From: Tubiluchus corallicola
Taxonomy: Eukaryota > Priapulida > Priapulimorpha > Priapulimorphida > Tubiluchidae
NCBI GenBank assembly: GCA_030141605.1
Contig: JAQGDQ010000104.1
Coordinates: 555,610 to 619,609, forward strand
Direction: 5' to 3'
Length of the DNA: 64,000 nt
In this document: positions 21,401 to 32,500 of the stretch, piece by piece
How the letters are laid out: each line of letters begins with the position of its first letter
Numbering within the stretch: the stretch's first letter is position 1
Notes under the pieces: generated by a model
Told to the model about the DNA's origin: nothing
Seen by the model: only the letters and a program-made list of their open reading frames with translations
Databases searched by the model: none
Program-made: the position numbers and the translations under genes

Positions 21401-24400
21401 TGATGGTAAAAACACCTGTCCATTCACCTGCTGAATCGACAAGACCATTCCATATCAGCAGTTTTACACGGGGTAGCAAAGCTGATATGCAAAGGCTTCA
21501 TAATGGATCGAACTATCACATTATAGGGGTAGGGGGTGAAAATAAATGGTGTTTTACCGTCGTTACAATATGAAGCATTTACATGAAACACGAGCTTTGT
21601 TGTCTGTACAGTGGAAGCACCAACAAAGCAATTTTTTTACTTTGAGAGAAGAAATTTCAAGTCTGAGCATATGCTGACTACTTTTTCTTTAACTGTGTCT
21701 GTTAACTTTAGTTCTACTAAGGGATTTGATTTAAACAGCACCAGTGATACAATTGGACTTTGTTGGTGGGGGCAGGTCAGGAATTTGACCTCTGAACACT
21801 GCTGATGACTTTTTAATCTTTACATTTTAGAACAAAACAAATTGTATGACTCTCTAACCTTAAGCATGAATAATAAAAAATAGTGACATATGGTAAATTG
21901 TGATTACTTAATATTATATTTATTCTTGTTCCAGTTGGCCCTAAAGAAACTGATGATATACACATCCAGCATAAAGTAATAGCTGACGGCATCGAAGATT
22001 ATGTACTTGTGCATTGCTCGCTGGCAAATGTGTTTTCGAATAGTTTCAAATTTGAATGGAAATTTAATAACAATGAACTGCCGGAATCAGCAAAACAGGT
22101 ATGTCAGTAAACATCTGGGCCATCTAGATGGGTTTTGCCCTAATTTTGATGAGTTATGGATAGTATGAATAGTGTGTTGTACATTACATGAGTTTCTTTG
22201 ACAGTTCGAATTGGGTAGATCTAATTCTATTGCTTTTCCCTGAAGAAAAAAATATAAAACACTATCTTAAACTGCTAATTTTATTCTGAGGTTTGAAATA
22301 TTTTGACATAATTTACCTCTTTTTGCTTTTGTGCTAAGAGAGACGAAGGTCAGAGAAGCTTAGTTGAGATTTTGAAGTCGGAACTTGACAAGAGTATTAT
22401 GAGCGGGAACACTGCAGATTTCTCCTGTGCCGTTAAGAATCTCAAGGTCGTCGGAGGAGAAACTGTCTCCCAGTATGCAACCTATGATAAAACAGTAGTA
22501 GCAGACAGACATAAATCAGGTAATAATTGTTAATTAGCAGGTGAGTGTGGAGTTAGTGTAGTTGGTCTGAGTTTAGTTCTAGTGGGGGATTTGATTTAAA
22601 CAGCTTCAACAATGCAATTTTTGAACTTTGTTGGTGGGGAGGGGGGAGGAATTTGATCTCTGAACACTGTTGATAACTTTTTAATCTTTACGTTTTAGAG
22701 CAAAACAAATTGTGTGACTCACTCTCTAACCTTAAGCATGATTAATAAAAAAATAGTGACATATTGGTAAATTGTGGTTACTCAATTTTATATTTTTTCT
22801 ATAAAATAGAACTACATGTAATCACACTTGTTTTTGCATAATTCTTTTCAACTGAAATTGTCTAAAATTATTGTCTTATAGCTTTGGCATTCACTGCCAT
22901 AGTGACTAAACTTGTCATTTTGCAGTAGAATAGATTTTTACCTTGTCTGTATTTAAACAAAGGTAACATTTTAGTAAGAATGTAATGTAGAAGAATGGTC
23001 AGCTTATTGCTCAGCAGCCAAAGTTAAGCAATGCAGAGCCTCCTCTGTAAATGAATAGGTGCCTGCTTCTATACTTCATTCGTCTTATAGCCTGTAGCTG
23101 TTTACTTCTTTGAGGGAGAATGCTTAAGCCAAGACTACTTTTCTATTCAGTGCGACATTAATCTTTGATAACGAGCTAAGTTTTGCATGTGCCACATTAA
23201 ATCCTGGATCTGGATCTCAACTTGCTGAGTGGTAAACTGTGTAAGAAAACAACACTTTGTTCTGCATATTGCAAAATTTTAAGCTAAGGTTCTAATTTAT
23301 TGACCTTTGTTGCTTTGTAAGAAACCTCTACTTACCCTGTTTGCCTTCTTTTACTTTCTAAAAATGCGAACGGGATGATTTAAATACAAGATGATGACAC
23401 AAAATATAATTTAGTTTTTTTATATGTGTACATTTTATATGTCAAATCAAAGTGGGCCAAGCAACGATCCCTGAAGAATACCTTTTTTGTATTCATCAGG
23501 TTTAGTGTTACGCTGTTCCCGTTTATTCATTTATTACTCTCAGATAGAAACTGAAAAGTTTGGGACTGCCTCACCCAGCTAGTGATTGATTGCTCTTGGT
23601 GGCTTCATTATTGTTCATTTGTTTATTATTTACAGACAAACGTTGGAAGGTTTGGGTTGCCGTGCTCGTGTGTGTTGTTGGTGTTGCACTTGGTATCATT
23701 CTCGTGGTTTACTTTGTGAGAAAGTAAGTGTTACTTTTGTTGTCGAGTCTTCACTGTCAAAGTTCAAAAGGGCTCACAGTCCAAATCTTAACTGAGTTTG
23801 TTATTACCCAAGCCTGAGTACAAATACGAGTCTGTAAGTTTTATTGATAGCTAAGAAGTAACTACTAGATATACTCTTGGTGCAGCTTTAGTAGTTACTG
23901 AAAATCGTACATTTACTAAGCCATACCCCCTATCGAAGACGCGGTTCTTAATTATCATTGAAGCCTTAGTTCTTAGTAGAGCCATAGTTCTTACTGAAGG
24001 CTTAGCTTCTACTAAAGCCATGGCTTTTGCTGAAGCCATAGTTCCTATTAAAGCCACAATTATTACCGAAGCCTTAGCTCTTTCTGAAGCCATAGCTTTG
24101 ACTGAAACTGTAGTCCTTACTGATGTCATAGTTCTTACTGACACCATAGGTCTTATTGAAGCCAGAGTTATTACTGAAGCCATGTCTTACCAAAGTCACA
24201 GCTCTTACTAAAATCATAGATATAAAATTCAATAGAAGCCATGAATCTTACTACAGCCTCAGTTTTTATTTAACCCGTAGCTTTTACTGAAGTGACATCT
24301 TATAGTGAAGGTATAACTTTTACTGAAACTGCAGCTCTTATTGAGCCATTGTTCTTACTGAAGCCATGTAGCGCCTATTAAGTTGATAAAAATGTCAAAC

Positions 24401-24712
24401 AGACAAATTAAACATACTACCTACAACCAGGAGCTGATGAAAGTGTCACACAGACAAATTAAGAATACTACTTACAATCAGGAATTGACAAGTTGCAGAG
24501 ATGATTTTACCATACTACTGTTGCATCGGAAAATTAAATGTCTTACTTGCAACCAGAACATGATGCAAAAAAACACCGCAGAGACAAATTAAGCATACTA
24601 CTTGTAACCAGTATGTTAATTCTTACTTTGCTTCCACTTTCTTTTTTCTAGGAGCAGAAAGAAGATCTCGGATAAACCAGATGTGGAAACAGAGAACGTG
24701 CCACCAAGCTGA
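13494..24712 (+). CDS. Kinase-less Eph-receptor-like protein (Eph LBD, EGF, two Ig, TM)
   Basis: Exons: 13494-13587, 14733-14803, 16313-16931, 18276-18389, 19203-19412, 20588-20710, 21935-22098, 22339-22519, 23636-23723, 24652-24712. All phases join, giving 574 residues. Order: signal peptide (1-28); Eph ligand-binding domain (about 31-198; landmarks TLLDT, WTLYDKDGDGIGW, NWLISPYID, VDLHLTVNFTSC, GMYVALVDYG, ITIRHKYC); Cys-rich segment as in Eph receptors (CNSEGDW, ECKCRSRFVGVGNRC, 219-260); one six-Cys EGF (265-298); two Ig-like domains with C-W-C cores (about 303-410, 412-520); transmembrane helix (about 531-552); basic tail of about 22 residues ending VPPS. There is no kinase, SAM or PDZ motif, and no kinase exon in the next 3 kb. 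Ig domains stand where Eph receptors have two fibronectin III repeats. It probably binds an ephrin-like ligand at the cell surface; the function is inferred. The short-exon-then-619-nt-LBD-exon structure resembles vertebrate Eph genes. Confidence 0.88.
14993..15031. repeat. (AT)n microsatellite
   Basis: An uninterrupted AT dinucleotide run in intron 2 of the Eph-like gene. Confidence 0.95.
15359..15470. repeat. (CA)n-(TC)n microsatellite
   Basis: About 47 perfect CA units followed by 9 TC units, in intron 2 of the Eph-like gene. Open frames of repeated Thr-His or Val-Cys here are artefacts of the dinucleotide repeat. Confidence 0.98.
17690..18000. repeat. MITE C fragment with tandemly duplicated end and flank
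   Basis: Two near-identical 75-80 bp blocks (about 17693-17769 and 17925-17998) each start with GGTTGACT or TGTTGACT, the end of MITE C, and run on into the same flank ending AACATAGTGCA. Between them lies a MITE C interior (17774-17920). This looks like a tandem duplication with a period near 230 bp that included a MITE end. Confidence 0.75.
18691..18844. mobile_element. Fold-back element with 40-bp arms
   Basis: The arm at 18691-18730 is nearly the reverse complement of 18804-18844 (shared core AAGCAAAGACATGG). The loop is about 73 bp. It is a small MITE-like hairpin in intron 4 of the Eph-like gene, just after the EGF exon. Confidence 0.75.
21705..21925. repeat. Duplicated intronic block, copy 1
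   Basis: About 220 bp in intron 6 of the Eph-like gene. It recurs with moderate divergence at 22568-22800. Shared text includes GGGATTTGATTTAAACAGC and CTCTAACCTTAAGCATGA. Confidence 0.85.
22568..22800. repeat. Duplicated intronic block, copy 2
   Basis: Second copy, in intron 8, same orientation as copy 1. The two copies lie on either side of exons 7-8, which encode the second Ig-like domain. Confidence 0.85.
23920..24370. repeat. 18-bp minisatellite
   Basis: More than 20 degenerate units of GCCATAGTTCTTACTGAA in the intron before the last exon of the Eph-like gene. The length of the unit, a multiple of three, leaves long open frames on both strands (23851-24183 minus, 24020-24211 plus); these are not genes. 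It is followed at 24393-24600 by another degenerate repeat containing CAGACAAATTAA. Confidence 0.9.
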
Positions 24713-27700
24713 AGATACGCATGGCATTAGCAACCGAACACACTGTAATTGTTCCAGATTTATGCTGCATTAACCAAAAACAACATTGAAATTAAAACAT
24801 GGTCGAGATTATGATAATTATTATATTGTTGCAAAAAGTGTTGCTTCAACATGGCTTGAGGCATCTTGTACATAGGTGAAACTTTAAAAGCTGAACATGT
24901 GCCAAGTACTAATTTCAAGCATGTGGTTTAATTTATAGGGCAGTTGCACATTGGTTGGCTGATTGGCTGCGTGCCTTGTATATTGACGTTAAACATATTG
25001 GTCTATCGCTCCGCCCCCGCTGCAACGTAAGCACGCTCAGCAGCATTTGGGATATCAGCTCATGCAGGACAACTGTTTAAGCTAAACTAAACTAAACTAA
25101 ACTAAACAACGTGACACCCCCCTCACAACTAATATCTTATTAGCAGATAAAATGATTGCTCTTTTTCATAAACACAAATTTGCAGAGCAGCAGCTATTTT
25201 AGCACAAAATTAACACTTCAATTAGCCAAAAAATGACTTTTCAATTTAAACAGAATGTAGAGACGAAGTTTCAAAGCACTACAAAGTACAGAGACACAAA
25301 TATAGTAAAGAAACTAAGCCAGTTAGCCTTGCTTTACAATAAATGAGCAACAAAAAGATTAAGTCTCTCTTGCCTTTAAACATAGGAACATCAAACCTGC
25401 GATGTATTTTTCTATATTAATTGATCATGTGCTTGTCTGCAAGATTTACTGAGATTTTTTTGTATTTTTCCATTTGTCAGGCTACGGAAATGGAATAAAT
25501 TTGACTGTTCCATTCCATAGATGACCCTTATATTGAATGCCTGAGTCCCAATGGTATCTTTTAACCTTGATTATAACCAGAAAAATAGCATAAAATTAGC
25601 TAATATTACATTGATCTATAATATAAGTTTTGACCACATTTGAATTGATTTTGACTGTGAAGATCTCGTTGAAGTATAAAAACTGGCCTGAAAAGAAAAT
25701 ATTTTTTGTTTTGTCTTTATTTAAAGTTAATCAAATAGTTGTTTTTATCTAACTTGCAAAGCCATAAACTAAACTAAACTGCGTATTTTCTTGATTGCAA
25801 AATGGTTTAATCAGCAACTTGTAGATGTAAGCGTTGTGCATTTCTTACTATAAACGAAAGTAGACTATATATTTCCACTAATTCACTTGCAATTTCAGTT
25901 GACGATATTAAAATCTAGAACAGAAATCTGACAATATTTCTCCCGCTAACTAATGAAAAGTTGAGCATTTTTCATAACAGTGTTGGACGGAGCTGTAGCT
26001 AAATGTCCTGAGCGTACCTGCTGCAGGGGTGTGTGAAATAACTTGCACGCTGATTGAGCAGTTAACAAAAAAGATTGACATTATGTTAGATGTCAGTTGT
26101 CTAACTGTCAGTGCTCTTGCACATCAGCAAATTGACCAGTGCACTTGTACATTAACCAAGTGGACAATGCAATTGTGCATTAGTTGGCTGGAGGTGCGCT
26201 TGTATATTGACTAAGTGAAGATGCAATTGCACACATCAGGGTTCAAGTTACCTAGACATAGACATAGAAACACAATGTGTTCTTGAAGAGACAATCATGT
26301 TTTCACAAAAGAAAAAACGATTGCTGTCATTAGCTGAAAGTATAAAAATTTGGATTACGAAGTGTCAGATTAGTGAGGGATTACTATAATAAGTTTTTAG
26401 TTACATTACGAGCTTTTAGTTTGTTTTACATAATTAGTATTGATTACTTAAGAAAATTTACATACTTTTGGGTATGACACTTGCCTTTTAAACTACTAGT
26501 AACTTGTGTGTATTAGTGATTCTACGTAGTACAAAAGATTTGTGCAAAGTGTATGTACTGTTGTAAACTATTGTTCAAACACTACTTCTCTTCTTGTCTG
26601 CTGTGATAAATTTGTTGCCGTGAATTTTGCATCCCTGTTTAAAAAGATGGTATTTATAGATTTGTTAGTTTTATATATATAAAAAAAGTTATACCTGTTT
26701 GATGTAGCAAGATCTGAAGATTACTTTGTTTTTTGTTTACTATTATTTTGCTTTCATGGAAAATGATCCCATGCATTCTTGAAACGTATTTCAACTTGAA
26801 GTATTTTGTCATAAATGTGTAAAAGCAAGTCTTTTAACTGAGCAACTAAAACTTCAATTTAAAAACAGTCCCAGCCGCACCTGAAAATAATACAGAAGCG
26901 GTAAAATTAATGCTCAAATTGCTCAATTGGTATTGACCAATTCAATTTTGATTTTTAAATGTTTTATTTAAATTTTAAGCAACTTCATTGTTGGTTATGT
27001 GGTAACTGTATAAAGTAGTTATGTCTTTTTGTGCTTTTAATTGCACTCCTTTTGGGTTTTTATGATTTATTCAGAAAGACCTTCAAAATTTTGTTGACCA
27101 TGTACTTATGTTACATAGAAACAACATTGTGGTGTTTTGCTACCTATATTATCAATTAAATAGGTAATGATTTTATAATATTATTTTGTGATATTGCTGA
27201 ACTATTTGCTCAGTTCTGTTATTTCAGTCATTAAGCTTTTACATATTTTTGCAATTTGATTAACCTGTGTGTGAGCTTGGCAAACAAATCAATTGTTAGA
27301 TAATTAAACCAAATAGAGCTAATGTAAATTTTGTTTTTTTGCCTTTTGAATTTTAATAATGATCTCATTGTGATTTTCTGCAAAGTGATAATGAAATGTT
27401 TAACTTTTGTAATATTTTTTACTTATACACATTATCTCGTTTATGGACTATGGATGTCATATTTCATTATAAAGTTTTGCTGGCTATGTTAAATGCAGTT
27501 CGTGGTGATTACCAAGTGATGCTGACAGCAAAAAATGTCTTTAAACAGCTACAGCCCTAATGCTGCAATAATCAAGCTAGGTACAGCTAGTGTCCAAGGA
27601 CTGGCAATTAAACCCATAATAGCTAAGAGCAAAATTTAATGCTACCTGAGTGAGAGCAAGGGTGATTTATTACTGTAATTTGTCCTAGCCCTAAGCTTAA

Positions 27701-28089
27701 TGAGTACACCCCTGTACGTATCCATTATATCCTGTTAATCACGTTAGACACCTTTAGTTCAAACTGTTACTAGTACCTTAGAAGACCACTGAAACGGAAC
27801 AGGGTACAGCCAAATGGACAAAGAATTTACTGCATTAGTATACCGTGCATGCAAGTCAGGTGTAGAAAATTTTTATTATTATTTCTTTTTCCAACTATGG
27901 TGTAAGTTTGGAGATAACTCAGTTTGCAGAATATTTTCCAAAAAGTAGGTGCGTTAGTCTGAGGACTTAACACAGTATAGTACAAAGTATATACATACAG
28001 TATAGTACAAATACAACATAGTACAAATGCTTTATTTTAGTGTTTAGTGAACACAGTAAAAACTGCAATAAAACAATAAAAAGCGTAAA
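24713..28089. other. Intergenic spacer between the Eph-like gene and the C-type lectin
   Basis: 3.4 kb of AT-rich sequence holding the 3' UTR of the Eph-like gene and the lectin promoter. A (TAAAC)n run lies at 25079-25108. A degenerate repeat of about 28 bp (phrases like CAATTGTGCATTAG) lies at 26030-26240, with one related unit near 24950. I found no kinase, SAM or other exon on either strand. Confidence 0.6.
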
Positions 28090-28934
28090 ATGGATAAGCT
28101 CTTCAGTCTTCTGGTGCTGACTGCATATTATGTAGTGTGGTCGAATGTCATTTCTGCACACCTTACATCGCCTGGCCAACCAAATCCATCAGAGCAAAAC
28201 ATGCAAGATTTGCTGACCAGAACAGCCAAAAAAATCCACACCTTGGAAAGAGAACTGACACAAATAAGCCATGCTGTAGATAAACTGCTTCAGAAAGTGG
28301 AGTTGATTGAGCGGAATACTGCTTGCGGCTGTGGATTTGAGAAAATAGAAGACGGTTGTTACAAGGTGTTTAGTGGAGATGCTAAGCAATCCTGGGAAAA
28401 AGCAAAGACCACATGTAATGCACTTGGTGCCAGACTGGTTTCCGTAGAAACAGCCGAGAAACTGGCGGCAATGTATCAAAGGCTCATTGTGCATGGATAT
28501 GCGTGTAAGTTTCCTGTTAGAGGCATTTTGTGGTTTTTTTTTACCTTAGTTTGGTTTAGAAAAGGTACATCCTACAGATGGCAGAAACTTTGTAGCATTT
28601 GCATTATAAAGGGGTACAAATATCAACTTTATCTATTATTTAAACAAAAAATGTCACAGTTTGCTGGACTGATAAGCTCTTAATACCCTAACGAGTAATT
28701 ATTTTTTCCCTTTCAGTTTGGTGGACAGGAGGTAACGACATAGAAGAGGAAGGTTCGTGGGTTTGGGATGGTCTGAAGACTCCATTTAATTATACACAAT
28801 GGGCTGGAGGGCAACCAAATGATGTAAACAATCAAGACTGCTTGCGGATTAGCCCCCATAGCAGTTACCCGAGGACATTGATATGGTGGGACGATCCGTG
28901 TGATCAACTTGCTAACTTCGTTTGTGAAATGTAA
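28090..28934 (+). CDS. Secreted C-type lectin with coiled-coil stalk
   Basis: Two exons, 28090-28504 and 28717-28934, phase 1, giving 210 residues. A signal peptide (1-23) is followed by a short linker, an amphipathic heptad region (about 38-76) likely to drive oligomerisation, and a C-type lectin domain (79-210). Six canonical cysteines are C81-C90, C109-C208 and C180-C200, with an extra C79 that could link subunits. The core has WVWDG (153-157), Q171-P172-N173 in the position of EPN/QPD, and W196-D197-D198 in place of W-N-D. The calcium/sugar site is therefore partly kept, but specificity cannot be read: QPN is neither mannose-type EPN nor galactose-type QPD. It has no membrane anchor. A defence or adhesion role is possible; none is shown. 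Confidence 0.92.
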
Positions 28935-29580
28935 TACATAAAGTAATGACAGTCCAATTCAACCTTGTTACATTATGTTTGTGTCAGTATAGATGACAGT
29001 ACTTGTAGTCGAACATCACAAACATTGTGGCATGACTGACAAATTGGTACAACTGTGCACGTACAACGATGTTATCATACAGAAATACTTGTGCTTTTAT
29101 CTAGTTTATACCAAGCACAAACTGGAGACTTAAGGACCTTTCTGCACAGTGATGAGTATGGGTTTGATTTTGCAAAGGCATTAATAAATTTAGCGCATAA
29201 TTTTGGTACAATGATATTATTGATTGTTTTTTATTATCCAAAATATGTAATTATTACCACAGATATTAAAATTTAAAATCATTACATGGAAAGCAGGAGT
29301 GATAATAAAGTAGCTAAGAAAGTTGGTATTGAGAATACCGCGACAAGTTTTGAAAAAAAGTCTTGCCATCTTGCAAATTGTGCTAATTTTATTAATTGCC
29401 AACGGCAATTAATAGTTATACACTTACTATAATAGCTTTCTAAGCAATTTTTAATAATGAACAAAGAATTCCACACGTTAGAACTATGGCCACGGAGGTA
29501 GGAACATTGGGGCAGGCAAAAGAAAACAGTGTTTTATTTTGTGTACTGGCGCTAGGTGGGGCAGTTGTACTATCAACAAA
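28935..29580. other. Spacer between lectin and SHB-like gene
   Basis: 646 bp holding the lectin 3' UTR and the SHB-like 5' UTR and promoter. I see no other gene and no clear core promoter motif. Confidence 0.5.
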
Positions 29581-32500
29581 ATGGCTAAATCAATGTTAAA
29601 AGGAATATTTAGCAACAAGAAACCTCCGCCGACACCGCCAAAACCAGATTATAGAGGAGATAGAACCAGTGAGACTAGCGCGGACGATTATGCTAACGAT
29701 GACTTTGTTACAGAAGCTACAGTTTGTCATCCAGTCTCATGTTTTGATCTCAGTCAGCTGAAATCTAAGCAAAAACCACCTGTGGCGTCTAAGCCCGTTT
29801 CTGTCGAAACGATGGGTGGTGCAAGCGGCAACACGGCAGCTATTCTCAATTTCAAAGCTGTTACAGCCGAACTGAACAGGAAGGGAATAGGTAGAAGTGG
29901 TGGTCTGAAGAAACGCGCCCTTGATAAATCTACTTCCGGGACTAGCCTGACTGGTAGTACAGTTAGCGTGGCAACCGGAAGTGTAGATCATAGCAGTGCT
30001 TATCACACTCCATGCGCAAGTAGCCGAGACCTTTCTGTTCTTTCAAGTTCCCGGGACGACGTCACGGGATTGCCCGATACGTCAGACTTTATTGGGGAAC
30101 TTCTTGAAGTTTGCGATCAGTTAAAGCGAGGAAAAATGGTTCTTCCAGGTGTGAAGGAAGGTGTATCTTCCACGTCTTTAGCAGACAGTAAACTTAACGA
30201 GGTGAAAATGAAATTACCTAATGTATCATATTGACTTTTCATTTGTTTAAGGAGGGAAAACTAATTCATGCATTAATGTACAACTGCAATGTATTTCAAG
30301 AATAATTTATTTGCTCATGAAAAAGAAAAACTTCAGTAATTTTTTTGAGTTATCACCAGCTGATAATGGAGTATTCTCATGCCTTTCAAAACTCGACAAC
30401 TCTTTGAATAAAGTTGTGATTCAATTTAATGTGAATGTGACAAAAATAACTACGTTTTTCAAGCATAATATATTCAGCTTTGCAAAATAGATGATACTAT
30501 GACTTTTCAAAGTTTAATTTTTAAGAAACATACTGTTTTAAACAAATGCAGTGATTTTACATTAAATAACACATAGGCTAGCCACACTGTAAACATATCA
30601 GCAGATGAATTGAAATGCTCATAATCATAATCATATACTGCACCTGCATAGCTATTTAAATAAAAACTAGCTGTATTTTCCACCCAGGCAGACGTGTAGG
30701 GTCTTGCACAAGATTTTAAATGATTTAAACATCCATGTAAGACACACTCAGAAATTGCCACAATGAATCACAGCTGTGGTGTAGAAAAGCAATTTGCGGG
30801 ACAGTTTTATGCAGGAATTTATTGCATACTGCCTTAATCCTAAAAAACACAAAGTTTAAACATTATAACTCACCTCTTTTGTGATAAAATAATTGTTTAA
30901 CAGTGGGATTCATTAAGAAACTTTCGCCAGTTTCAAAAGAAAGTGCTCTTTTAATTGTTACGTCGTATCTGTACCTTATAGTTTCATTTTTATTTTGCAC
31001 ATACATTGAAACACTTTACATCTTGGCTGTAACGAGAAATAAAGACCATTTTTACAGTGGAAATTTTAAGTGAATTTCATTGTCACTTTGTCCAGTCAGA
31101 AAGCCATCGGTCCAGTTGTTTGGGTTAGGTAATTTCTGCTTTTCTGCCCATCCAGAGCTTATAGGACATTAAAATGTAATTAACACCAGAGTCAACTAAT
31201 TAATGTATCACGCTACCCCCTGTGGATTGAGAATGAAGATGGTAATTTTATATAGTTTCAGAGTCTGAGTCTTGAAAGTAGCATTGCATGTCAAGATGTT
31301 GAAAGCAATGCAGTATGTCAAGATGTTGAGAGGAACAATATACAACAGGGTAGTCAAGAAAATCTAGTCATTTCCCCAGATGATGAAACCAGCAGTGCAT
31401 ACGATGATGTGATGTACACAGAACCATTTGAACTGCAGGCTGTGATACTTGAGCAGAAACGAGGCAAGTATCTCATACATTGCTGTTATAACATGATTAG
31501 GTGCTTTTCTTAAAACTCATATGCTGTTTTTAAACAAAAGAATTTGAAAAAGTCTGTCTTATATACACTCATATTTCGGTTTGCCAGACAAAAGCGGAGA
31601 TAAGTCGGCCCGAATTTGGCGATTGTCAGTGTTTACCGACTGAGCTAATATAGTAGGCGCTATGTATTAGATTCATTGTAATGTAGAATCAATTGCCTAA
31701 TTGTTTCAAAAACGTCTAGTATGGGCCGCTTCCATGCAAAAGTTTATAAAAACTGTAGGCAATTGATGCAAATAACTCTACATAATTGACTGTAAACCAC
31801 TTAAATACACTGCTTAAACTGCTAAACACACTGACATTCAAGGTACACACACGTCGTTACATATTGTTTGGACGTGAACAAAGTGACAGCCTGCCATCTA
31901 GCGGTCAGTTTGCGAAACAACAGACTGTGTCTGTAGTATGTAGGACATTTTAACGGACTAGATTTTGTCTGAATTTTCCGATATCCGTAAAAACGAGGTC
32001 CGGCAAACTGAGATGTGAGTGTAGTTACAATTCTAACATTACATACTAAGATAATAAATTTACATAAAATTATAAAATGTATAAAGTGGGTCCAAAATAC
32101 ATCAAGAAAGTAAAACTATTAAAACCAATGAGTGTATTCCTTTATTTATCACATAACATTACTCTGTTAACCACCATTTTAGTTACCCACCACAAGCAGT
32201 TATTGTCAAAGTTAGTTTGTGAAGGAGAACATTTTCTGTTGTACTGTTGTTTTCAAGAGTTTGCATTAGAGAAAGAACATTATTCAGGAGGAAGTAAGGT
32301 GTGCTCATCACCAACAAGTTAGTACAACGGACAATTAAATTTTCAAAAGATAGTCAGAGTATCTATGTAAAAGTTCTCTAAACTTAGAATTTGTGTTCAT
32401 AAATTGTACATATGCTTCATATAAGCTGCAACTGAATTATGTGATAGTAATGGTATTTAAATTTTACGCTCATGCCTCTGATATGAAAATATAGTTCGTA

